A stretch of 64,000 nucleotides of DNA, taken from positions 28,294,501 to 28,358,500 of the forward strand of contig OY821786.1 of NCBI GenBank assembly GCA_963682175.1. Reading direction: 5' to 3'. This document shows positions 37,235 to 48,098 of this stretch, one piece after another. The stretch is from Triglochin maritima. Its lineage: Eukaryota > Streptophyta > Magnoliopsida > Alismatales > Juncaginaceae. The position numbers were made by a program, and so were the translations under genes. The notes under the pieces are model-generated. The model saw nothing but the letters and a program-made list of their open reading frames with translations, had not been told where the DNA came from and made no database searches. Every line of letters begins with the position of its first letter. Position 1 is the first letter of the stretch.

Positions 37235-38743
37235 TGTTGGCCTTTTGGCCTTAATCTTTTATTTTGATGATTTAATCAACCTAATCTTAATTAGAGTAGC
37301 ACACACTATGCATTGCATATATATTGTATTGTGCTAACCTCTACAGGTGATCAAGACTCAAGAAAGAAGGAAATGAAGTCAAGACATGTAATTAAAGCTA
37401 TATCGAAGACATGTAATCTTGATTTCTTTTGAGTCTTAGGAACATGTGTAAATTGAGCATACTTGAGCTAAAATCAACTTAAACACACACTAGGTTCCTT
37501 ATAGAAGTCACACACAAAATTTCACATAATTTGGACTTCAATAGATCACCCAAACTTAGACCGGAAAACACCAAACCTGAACTGTAAAAGTCTGCCCACA
37601 TTCGGTCGACCGCAATATGCCATTCGGTCGACCGATTGATCGAATCTCTTGTTTGTGTTTTCACTGCCCTTATTCGGTCGACCGTGTTTTTCCTTTCGGT
37701 CGACCGTCAGATCATATTTTCCCGACCGTTACTTTTGTCGTATATACCCAACCGTCGTATTCCTATTAAACCAAAAATACCCCAAATACATTTCATGTAT
37801 CGGTCGACCGATGACCATGATCGGTCGACCGTTGGTTCATCTCTTGACAAACCCAAAGTGACTGTCTATAATCGGTCGACCGCCACACCTGTTTCGGTCG
37901 ACCGTTCACACATTTGTTTGTCACCCCCAAAGTGCCTGGACGAAATCGGTCGAGCGAACCCTATTTTGTGTTCGACCGATGACTTAAGTGAACCTAAGTC
38001 GTAGAGTTGGGCGGTCGACCGTTGCTTAACCGGTCAACCGAACTGAGTGTAAAACTTCCAAACGGTCGACCGTTATTCCCGTTTCGGTCGACCGAATTCA
38101 GCCAGAATTTGGTCCTGTCTTTTCTGTTTTGTCTAATCACACTTCAACTCATACCCAATCAATCCCAACGGCTCTATTCTCTCTAATGCCTATATAAGGA
38201 GTTGTAAAACACATTTTAACACAACTCTCCCACTACAAACTTGTCCCAAACATTAGAGAGAATCCCAAACACTCAAAGCTTCAAACCTTACACACTTAGT
38301 GACCAATTCCTTAATCCTACTCAAGTGTGCTCAAGATTTAGAGAGTGTTGCTCCGCTCAAGTTCTCATTTGTTGTCAAAAGAGTAAAGGCTCCGGTGAAA
38401 GCCCGAAGCATCCTTCTCAGATTGTGAGAAGAGGATTCCAAGCTCGGCGAGGGTTGTTCGGGAGTTTGACGGTTGTAAATGCGTTGTCTCCCGACCCGGA
38501 ACGTGGAGTGGTTAGTGAAGTCGTGAGCGGAGCTCGGTGATCCGAACGGAGCTTGCAAGAGAGGACTAGGAACCGGGTGGGGTGCCGAACCTCTATAAAA
38601 ATTCCTGACTTCTTGTGGTTTGCATTATTCTTCCTTTACTTGCTTGTTTGCTTTAAAATTCCGCTGTGCATCTTGACTTAGTTAAACAAGTAGGTGATTA
38701 GATTAATAGTGATTAGTGAACCCATAACCCACACGATCCTACA
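37235..38743 (+). repeat. Copia LTR copy 3 (1509 bp)
   Basis: It runs TGTTGGCC to CCTACA. Compared with copy 2 it has 172 extra bp: 22 bp after 37684 (one more CGGTCGACCG and its spacer) and about 150 bp near 38005-38155 containing further ggtcgaccg copies. One motif is mutated (cggtcgagcg near 37945). The right flank ctccattcctg continues the split gypsy element. Confidence 0.92.
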
Positions 38744-41700
38744 CTCCATTCCTGAACCATCAATGATCCCTGACTCTACCATCAGTTATAATGCTTTATT
38801 TGGTCAACGATCAACACACTCGTTTCACCTTGCTGGTTCGATTGTGGGTGTTGCACTCCGTGTTCTCATCGATAGTGGCTCAACACATAATTTTATCATT
38901 GCTCAGATGGCGTGCTTCCTTCGCCTACCAATTTTGAAAATTACTCTGTTTGAAGTTCATGTGGGTAACGGCAAAAAGCTACAATGTTCAGGTTCTTGTG
39001 GGGAAGTGTCTTTACGACTCCAGGGTCATATCTTCATTTGGATATTTTTGTTCTCGATCTCCATGGTGCTGATGTTGTTTTTGTAATCCAATGGTTGGCA
39101 AATTTGGGTCTTATTGTCACTAATTATGCAACCTTGTCCATGTAATTTAATAGGCAGGAGGTTTCAATTTGTTTACAAGGCACATCATCTAAGGACATAG
39201 ATGTAATTTCACCCTCCCAACTCAATAGGTTGATCTCTAACAATACCATCACGTCATGACTTATGTGCTTGACCATCAGTGATCCTAATCACCTAACATA
39301 TGCATCTAATGGGTTGAAGGATCTTGATCCGCTTCTCACGAGCTTCATTGACATTTTCCTTACATCGGACATTTACCACCACCTCATTCCACAAACCACA
39401 ACATCCAATTGCAAACGAACACGACACCTACCCAAGTCCGGCCCTATCGTTACCCACACTTTCAAAAGAATGAGATCGAAAGATTGGTGCGGATGTGCTT
39501 GATGCGGGTATTATTCGACTGAGGCGTTCAACCTTTAACTCACCAGTGTTGTTTGTTAAAAAGGATGGAACATTATGAATTTGCATCGATTATCGTGCTC
39601 TTAATGTTGTCACGGTCTAGGATAGATTCCCAATTCCAACAATCGACGAGTTGCTTGACAATACATGGTGCGACTATTTTCTCTAAATTGGGCTTATGCT
39701 CCGGATATCACCAAACCGAATGTGTGAGGAGTGAGGACGACATTGACAAGACCTCATTCCGCACTCACCACGGTCACTTCGAACTTTTGGTGATGTCGTT
39801 TGGGTTATCAAAAGCACCGTCCACGTTTCTGGCCACCATGAATGAGGTGTTTGCTCCTTATCTTCGACGTTTTGTTGTTATATTTTTTGATGATATTCTT
39901 GTTTATAGTTCTTCATGGACAACACATATGGAACACTTGCAACTAGTTTTTGAGATGTTTCAACGCAACCAATTGTTCGCCAAATGCACCAAATGCATTT
40001 TTGCAGTGCCAACTGTCAACTTCTTGGGTCACATCATTTCCAATGAGGGTGTTTGACCTGATTCGGACAAGAGACGTGCTATTGTAGAATGGCCAACCCC
40101 AACCAATGTCTCTCATGTTTGAGGATTTTTTGGTCTCTCTGGATACTATCGACGGTTCGTTAAACATTATGCAATTGCGGCGACACCTCTCTCAAACCTT
40201 CTTCGCAGGGAAGGATTTCAATGGTCTACCAAAGCCTTAGAGGCCTTCAACACACTTAAACAATTGTTGACCAACACATCAGTTCTTGCACTGCTAGATT
40301 TCTCGATTCCGTTTATTGTGGGAATTGACGCATGTGGTGTCAGGTTTAGTGTGGAAATTGACGCATGTGTTGTCAGGTTTATAGTGGAAATTGACGCATG
40401 TGGTGTCGGGTATTGGTGTCGTCCTCATGAAAATCATCACCCCATCTCATATTATAGTCGTAAACTTTCACTAAAATTGCAAGGCAAATCATTTTATGTT
40501 CGAGAAATGTACGCTATTATTTACCGTCTCCATCGCTAAATGGTGTCAATATCTTCTCGGCAACGACTTCGTTATTCGCACCAACCATAAAAGTCTACAT
40601 TGCTTAATGAACCTGGTTGTGCAAACACCTGAGCAACAACAATTCCTTTCTAAATTATTGGGTTTTTGTTACACTATTGTATACAACTCTGGGAAATTCA
40701 ACGTTGCTGCGGTTGCACTTTTACATAGCGTTGTTGAGACTATCGAAAACGATTCAAACCAACCAGTCTGCCTTCAATTGGCTTCACACCCAACCAACCC
40801 ACTCTTAGTGGATCTTGCTCACGAGCAAGCGAAGAACCCTTACACTTCTCAAATCATGAAAGACTTGGAAGTTCAACCGGACAAGTGGCCTCATTGGCAT
40901 GCTCGCTGTCAATTATTATATCATCACAGTAAGTTGTTCATTCCCGATGGTTCAAAAATTATTCAACAATTGTTGCATGAGTACCACAATAGCATACAAG
41001 GCGGACACTCCGGCGTTGCACGTACTATATATCGTTTAGCAGCCAACTTTACTTGGCCTCAGATGCGCAACGACGTGAAGGACTATGTCAAACAATGTGA
41101 ACTATGCCAAAAATGCAAACCAACAAACCATTCGCATTATGGACTCCTCCAACCGATTACACCACCAACTTCCTTATGGACAAACCTCACTATGGGCTTC
41201 ATTACTCATCTTCCTAACTCGTTTGGTTATACAACAATTCTAGTGGTGGTCGATTGCTTCTCAAAAGGTGCACACTTTGTGCCACTACCGACCCACTATA
41301 ATGCGTCGAAGGTGGATGCTGTCTTTTGGGATTTTCTTGGAAAATTGCACGGAATGTCCAAGTCTATTATAAGTGATCATGACCCACTATTTTTTAGCAA
41401 ATTTTGGAAGGGGCTTTTTACATTGACCGTACAACACCGTGTTAAATTTTAGTTCGGCCTACCACCTGCGGGCAGATGGGCAGACAGAGAGTGTGAATAT
41501 GTGCGTAGAGCAATACTTACGTCTCTTTGTGCATGACCAACCATCTCGTTGGTTGAAGTTGACCTGGGCGGAATTTCACCATAACACCACCTTTCAACCG
41601 CTCCATTGGCATGACACATTTCGAGGTTACATATTTGCTGGCCTATACTGCTGGTACAAGCCACCTTGAAGCGGTTGACTCCGACCTTCGATCACGAGAC

Positions 41701-41822
41701 GAGATCCTTACAAGTTTGCACTCTAATTTAAGTCGGACACAACAATCCATGAAGGCATTCACGGACAAACACTGCAAGGAAATGGAGTTCGAGGTAGGCA
41801 CTAAAGTTCTTCTCAAGTTGCT
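38744..41822 (+). pseudogene. Gypsy protease-RT-RNase H-integrase relic (continuation of 29824-30776)
   Basis: In order: protease (RVLIDSGSTHNFI, DSG intact), RT (FPIPTIDELLDN, VIFFDDILVYSS with FFDD retained, NFLGHIISNEGV), RNase H with a triplicated catalytic segment (40315-40413), and integrase with an HHCC region (GGHSGVARTIYRLAANFTWP, CELCQKCK) and core. The first integrase Asp is changed (TMGFITHLP where family members have MDFI). Several stops and frameshifts are present (for example TGA at 40055 and a shift near 40537). After VGTKVLLKL at about 41820 the element ends without chromodomain, polypurine tract or 3' LTR. Confidence 0.87.
40315..40413 (+). repeat. In-frame 33 bp triplication at the RNase H active-site segment
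   Basis: Three consecutive 33 bp units (40315-40347, 40348-40380, 40381-40413) encode variants of SVEIDACGVRF. The aspartate of this segment is the first RNase H catalytic residue in gypsy elements. Confidence 0.92.
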
Positions 41823-41852
41823 CATGTCGGGTTGGCACGGCAACGCTCCAAC

Positions 41853-42012
41853 TGTTAGAACCCAAACCTTGATTAGGGGGTTAATCCGGGTTTAGGGGTG
41901 TGGTTTGCATGGGAAAGGGGCGCGTGAACAGTGGGATCGTGGGAGGTATGGGTCGTGGGTAGGGTGATGGTGTAGGGTTATGGTGAGGTGAGAGGGGTGG
42001 GTTTTTATAACG

Positions 42013-42049
<37 letters not shown>

Positions 42050-44034
42050 CGTTGCTCCCTCTCACTCACTCCTTCCCTTTCCTTTCTGACGACCAGAGGA
42101 GGAGGCACCGGCGACAGAGGAAGGTGCTCGTGCGGGGGAGGCGCGACGCGTGCTCGAGGTCTACCGGAGGCGACGTGCGTGAGCGAGCTCCGGCGGTTCG
42201 TCGTCGTTGGTTGAGGTATGCCGCTCTCTAGTGTGATTTTGTGGTTCCTAACCCTCGTGGGAGGGTTGTGTTGGTCGGACGGGGAGGTCGGAGACCTCTT
42301 CGGCGTTGCTTCCGTGAGAAACCTCGGCTGGCGCGAGGTGGAAGACGACCAACGATCGACCGGTCCCTTTGGGCGGTCGACCGAATGTAGTGTTTTTACC
42401 CGACTTTAACCTTCACCGGTCGAACGATGCCTGATGGCGGTCGACCGGTAGTGCATATTGCTGGTGAGTTGGGATATTTCTGCCTATTGCCGGTTGACCG
42501 GTTCCTTGGGTCGTTCGACCGGAACTTAAGTGTACTGAGTAGATTTGCATGATTTGTTCGACCGATTGTATATTGCGTTCGACCGATTGTATATTGTTTG
42601 ACCGTTGGAGGTTTGCGTTCGACCGATTATATGACTTAGAATAATAGGTTGACCCTGTCTGTTTTCGGTCGACCGATAGAATTGAATGTAATGTTGACCA
42701 GACTCTGAATTCTGACCTCGTTTGGTCGACCGGTTTTAGACCTTTGTTCGACCGTTGGGGATTGTGTTTTTTGCGCAGCGGTAGACCGCTTTTAGGCGTA
42801 CGGTCGACCGATTCCTTTCTGGAAACGGTCGACCGAATCACCTCTTCCGGTCGACCGTTTGGACCCAGGACAAAATTCATGGTTCCTTTTGAATGCCAAC
42901 CTTGTCCACGGAAACCCGTGTCCTCGCCTTGTGCGTGAGCCGGGAGGTGACGGTGGGCGCGTTCCGCGTGCCTGCTCAGGGACCGCCGTGTGGAAAGGTG
43001 TGGGTGTTCGGGACGCGTCACCTCCATGTATGGACCGTGACTCAGATGTTGGATTGATTGGACTCATGGTAGTATAGCAGGCCTGAGGGATCGCGGATCC
43101 CAGTGTTGACATTTGTGCGGGCACGCAACTGGCGTTGGGTGAGGTGACTACCGGCCCACGGGCTACGGAGGTCGCTGCCCTGCTTTTATAGCGGCGCGGT
43201 TGGTGTTTGTGGCTCGAGGAGCCTGATGACCTGGCAGACTTCGGTCTGGACCCGTCCGATGTTGTGCCGGACGTTGTGATGGACCACCGATGCTGTGCCG
43301 GTGATACCGTCGAGGTTGTGCCGACGATGATGATTGTTGGGCCGAGGCTGTTCCGGCTATGTTGATTCCTCGACTGGGCACCTATCGAGATGATGTTGTT
43401 ATACCTTCCGGGCGACGACCCCATTGGTCCCTGTGGCTCCGACCACTGAGATTTGCAGATCTGTATTCTATCGGCGCGCAGGCGTGACAGAGGCTCCCTG
43501 CCGAACCCTTGAGTAGTGTAGCCGCGTGTGGGAGGTGCGATGTCGCGTGCTGTAGGGCTACATGTGCCTGCAGTAGGTCTCCTCGGGAGACTCGTTGTTG
43601 ACTGTCGGACTGATGTTCTGTTTTACCCTTCGGGGGAACTGTTTTCCATTTCTGTCGATGCCATGACACGCTACTAGTATGATAGGTTCAATTGTGTAAT
43701 GCATGCATATAGGTGAGTTGGCATACGGGGTTTCCTTCTGGAAACTCAGGCATTGTTGTTGCATCTTTTTCAGGACCGCAGTAGGTCGGGTGGGGTGGTG
43801 ATCGGCGGGCGCGCGCATTTGGAGTCGGATCCTCTAGTCGGACCACTGAGGTCAATATGATTACGTTTATCTTCCTTTGTCATTTTGTTGTAATCATGTA
43901 TTCATTTTGGCAAACTCTGATGTATTCTGGTGCACCGCTATTTGTTTATGAGAAGTAACAGTCCCGCCTTTGATTATTGTGCTCTTTATCTTGATTATAA
44001 ATTTTAAAATTTTCCGCTGTATCGGGATGTTACA
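41853..44034 (+). mobile_element. Solo LTR (2182 bp) of a Tekay-like gypsy element, TSD ccaac
   Basis: It begins TGTTAGAACCC and ends CGGGATGTTACA, with perfect duplications ccaac at 41848-41852 and 44035-44039. It contains a (TC)n tract at about 42017-42043 and a ggtcgaccg-rich stretch at about 42350-42860. The reverse complement of its 3' 890 bp matches 59962-60853 closely, and its 5' part matches 30777-31304. Confidence 0.92.
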
Positions 44035-44601
44035 CCAACGGCTAGTATTTTTAAATTTATTTATTTATGAATATGTCACTGAGTTATTTACTAAAATATC
44101 ATTACAAAAATCTATATAAACCACCACATTTCATTCATTTCTTCACAACAAATCTTCTACTTCTTTTCCAATCTTCTTATTTACTCTCTTAAATCTTTCA
44201 CTAAGTGTTCTAATTGTGTTAGAAACGGATTGAATTTCAGCAAAAGCCTAATGCTACCTTCCGATTCGTTCGATTTCGCGAGACGTCGACACCTCTTCTC
44301 CGCTTCTCGCCTTCTCGTTTGCATGCCTTTACTCTTTTAGTTTATTTGTTAGAATTAGTTTATTTTAGTTAAATTTAATTTAGTTAATTATCATGGCTTT
44401 CTCAAAGTTTAAAATTTTTGATTTTTGTTCGCATATTTTTTAAATTCAATAACATATGAACCCTCGATTAATTCATCACCTAAGCAAGATCGTAATTCTC
44501 TGTTAATACATCAATTAGACAATCAGTTACCATAACCCACAATTTCAACCATTTTCCCGACGCAAATTTAATAATGGTGCAAATAATTTTTTTTACCGGA
44601 A

Positions 44602-45468
44602 ATGAACTTAATTAATACAGTTGCATTAATGACTTCTAAAATAGCATTAACTAGCGATGTTTGGAGCGATTCTAAAGGCTTCCCATATTATTGCATAACT
44701 ACTCACTTTTTAGATAATTCATGAGTTTTACATAAACAAACTTTTTTGCACTGATTTTGTACCAACACACTAGTATGATTATATATACCCAGATAAGAGA
44801 TATTTTGCATGCTTATGGAATAGAAAATAAAATTTGTGCAATTTCTTTGGACAATGCTACTAATAGTTATGCAGGAATATAATTACTTAAAAAATTATAT
44901 AATTCACTCTTAGATGGTATTATTTTTCATGTTAGATGTGTTTGTCATGTTTTAAACTTAGTCGTACAAAATGTTAACAAAATGTTAAAGATGTTATTGC
45001 CTTTATAGGTAGTAATAGTATATATAGATATCAAGAATTTTGAGAATTGTACTCTAGTAGTGATGTTAAACCTAAGAAATTTAAATTTGATGTTCATCAA
45101 CGATGTAACTCTACGCATGAAATGTTATTATCCTTATAGTTCTTTAATTTCAGTTTTTTATAATGAAAAATAATGTGAAAACTTTTAAAGTAATATTGAT
45201 TGGGAAAATTATAGAATTATGTTAGATTTTTGAAACATTTTTTCAATTTCACTAAGACAATAAGTGGAACATCGTACACAACTGCTAACATATTTATATC
45301 TGAATTACTTCCAATTACTTAAGTATTTATGAAACATAAGAATAATGTTAGTTTTGTTGAAATTACAAATGAAATTGAGGCTAAGTTTAATAAATATTAG
45401 AAACATCCACCATTAAATTTTTGTCTCGCTTTTGTTATGATTATAGATTTGACCGATTTACATACTTA
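44602..45468 (+). pseudogene. hAT transposase relic, first part
   Basis: From 44602 the translation gives TSKIALTSDVWSDSKGFPYY, then HAYGIENKICAISLDNATNS and HVRCVCHVLNLVVQ, and near the end HKNNVSFVEITNEIEAKFNKY and HPPLNFCLAFVMI. These follow, in order, the plant hAT (BED zinc-finger / RICESLEEPER-like) transposase core. Many stops and shifts occur. It is cut at 45468 by a CACTA element and resumes at 54464. The 5' end of the element probably lies just left of the solo LTR (near 41823, gtcgggttggcacggcaacg). Confidence 0.82.
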
Positions 45469-45876
45469 CACTGCTGGAAAATCGGTCTACCACGTCGCCC
45501 CTACCACGTCAGTTGTTATAATTAAAACCGACGTGGAAGACACCCTACCACGTCACTTTTCCTAAAACCGATGTGTAAGACCCCTCTTCAACCCCTCCTA
45601 CCACGTCGGTTTTAGTTAACCAACGTGGAAGGGGGCCTTTTTAATATATTTAAAAAAAATTCAAACCCTACCACGTCGGTTTTGTCGGACCGACGTGGTA
45701 GGGTGATCTTCCACGTCGATTTTTAAATAATCCGACGTGGAAGGGTTGATTTTTTTTGGTATAAAGTGTGTAAACCAAAACGAACTCCATTTCAAAATTT
45801 GATTCAACAAAATCCATGACTCCTCTCCCAACCCTGGTTTCTTAGGGTTCCTCCGACACTCACCAGCAGGAAGCGG

Positions 45877-46029
45877 GTCGACGACTCCTTCCTCGTCGTC
45901 GAGTCTTTAACCGAAACCGTCCAGCCCTATGATCGCCATGTCTTCCTCTGCTACAAGTCGCCCCGCGTCTGGCCGGCACACGTCGAGGCCACCGAGTTCG
46001 ATCGGCTTCCGAGTTTGCTGTCGAGATGA
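45877..46029 (+). pseudogene. Captured fragment resembling a sucrase/ferredoxin-like gene
   Basis: The frame reads VDDSFLVVESLTETVQPYDR and continues HVFLCYKSPRVWPAHVEATE then FDRLPSLLSR and a stop (50 codons). Plant sucrase/ferredoxin-like (thioredoxin-fold) proteins share the pattern YDRHVFLCYK-P--WP--VE--EFDRLP-LLS near their N-terminus. The G+C-rich coding-like block contrasts with the A+T-rich transposon around it. No start codon lies in frame. Recognition is from memory. Confidence 0.55.
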
Positions 46030-46285
46030 TTTGTAACAACAATTATCCACATCAAGTTGGTGAAAATAGCTTTAGCCATTCTAGTGTGGCTTCTAGGCAT
46101 CAGAAGTTGGTGAGAATCTTCTTTTCTTGTTCCCTCGTCGACATTCTACAAAGGTGGGATGCCATAAACTTGTACTAAGGATCTCCTGTTTATTATCATG
46201 CTTAGCATAATGTAATATCTGACATGTTTTCTAGTAATGCTTATAGTATAAAATCCAGGCGTGTTTTCATTTTAAGGATATTGCA

Positions 46286-48064
46286 TGTAACGTCCTCAAA
46301 CACAGCGGAAAATTTCAAATTTAAATCATACAATCAACGAGGACATTACGAAAGTACTACACACACTGGTGCACCAACATATAATATATATATGTGAACG
46401 AGTTTACAAAAGGATGAGATTACATCAAAAGATCATATACAGAAAATATACACAAGTAATCACAACCACCTCAAAATGTAGGGAAGCAGGATCAGGTCTC
46501 GAGCGCTCCCTCCGCCGACGCCACCCACCTAACGTCGCTCTCGGCCTGAAAGCAGACAATGAATGCCTGAGTTTCCAAGAGGAAACCCAGTATGCCAAAC
46601 CCTAACACATATATGGACAGAATGAAATGTGCAAAGAAACGTAAAACACCACAACTAAAACACCCGCTAAGTTCCCGGGACCTCTCTCCCGGCCATAGCC
46701 CAACAACACGGTCTCAAGGGTCCTCTCACCCCAACCCACCAACACACGTGCACACAAGGCACCACCGGTCCAAAACACGGCCAAACAACCCCCTCATTGC
46801 CTCAGTGTTACCGGAGCCACGATTTTGCATCATTCGCCGGAGCCACGACTTTGCCTCATTCGCCGGAGCCACGACTTTGCCTCATTCGCCGGAGCCACGA
46901 CCACAAAATCACAACCCACGTGTCACCACTAATCGCTATAGGGCCGGAATGTTTGTGCCGTCGCCCCAAAAGGGCCGGAGACCCGTTGCCTTCTAGCCAA
47001 TCAATAGCAACACACACACACACAAAAACAGTGTAAAAGGGTCGAACAAAACATGGCTTCCGGTCGACCGATCCTCACCCAGAGAACTGGCCCAACCTTA
47101 AAATCCGCCAAACGGTCGACCGACAAAGGGGTCCCGGTCGACCGAAAAGCACCAGTAGAAAATCCATTTTCGCAAACAACAGTAAAACGGTCGAACAACC
47201 GAACCCTATCGGTCGACCGTTTACCTCCAGTAGAAAACTTCCAATAAAACACAATTACACGGTCGAACCACACACACTAGCGGTCGATCGAAATCCACCA
47301 GTGTCAAACCTTCGACCAAACCATACACACGGTCGACCGAAACCTCACTTCGGGTTGACCGGACATTAAGTTAACTTAAACGTCGGTCGAACGAGTCAAA
47401 CAGGCGGTCGACCGTTTAGATGGTCAACGCCCCAACCGACCTACAACAGTAATTTCGGTCGACCGGCAAAGGGGTCCCGTTCGACCGAAAATACCCAGGA
47501 TATTTTCTCTCGCGAAAATTGCACAACCGGTCGACCGCCCAAAAGGGCATCGTTCGACCGGTGCGAGGGATTCTGCCCCAAATACACTATAACCGGTCGA
47601 CCGAACCAAAACACCGGTCGACCGTTTATAGTTCAGAAACGGCTGTGCAGGTCCGACGAGCCCGAAACGGCCTACCGTCGACCGCTCCCACTCCCACACT
47701 AACAATAGGTGAGCTTGAAAGCAAGTTTGACATACCTTAAGGCTTGAAGAAGCCTTTGAAGAACGACGGCGAGCTTTTCCACGATAAACCCAAACTCCGG
47801 CGAACACAACGATATTCGCTCCTCCGGTGACTCCAACAGCACCCTCACCTCCACACGGCCGAAGAACTCTGATGGAGAGAGAGAGACGCGCCTAGAGAGA
47901 GAGGGTGAGTGAGAGAGAGATACGCGGGAGAGAGAGTGAGGGAGAGAGAGTAAAACCAACCTTTATATACAAATCTCCCACTCGATCTCAGCCGTCCATC
48001 TCAACCCATCACTAATCTTCCCCTAAACACAATTAAGAACAGTAAGCAAGGTTAGGATATAACA
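46286..48064 (-). repeat. 3' LTR of the Tekay-like element (1779 bp)
   Basis: On the plus strand it runs tgtaacgtcc to ggatataaca. At least ten cggtcgaccg motifs lie between 47060 and 47640. A 26 bp minisatellite (cgccggagccacgactttgc unit) near 46812-46900 has one more copy than in the other LTR. A (GA)n-rich stretch lies near 47876-47950. Confidence 0.93.
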
Positions 48065-48081
48065 ATCCACCATCCTTAAAA
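48065..48081 (-). other. Polypurine tract of the Tekay-like element
   Basis: On the minus strand TTTTAAGGATGGTGGAT directly precedes the 3' LTR (TGTTATATCC), the position of the plus-strand primer. Confidence 0.75.
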
Positions 48082-48098
48082 GAATTTCGACCACGAAA

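Noticed and set aside
42017..42043. (TC)n tract as a separate feature of interest
   Set aside because: It is an ordinary microsatellite within the LTR, also seen in weaker form in related LTRs.
42413..43424. Frames of about 200 codons on the minus strand inside the solo LTR
   Set aside because: They lie wholly in G+C-rich LTR sequence, overlap other open frames and have no recognisable domain.
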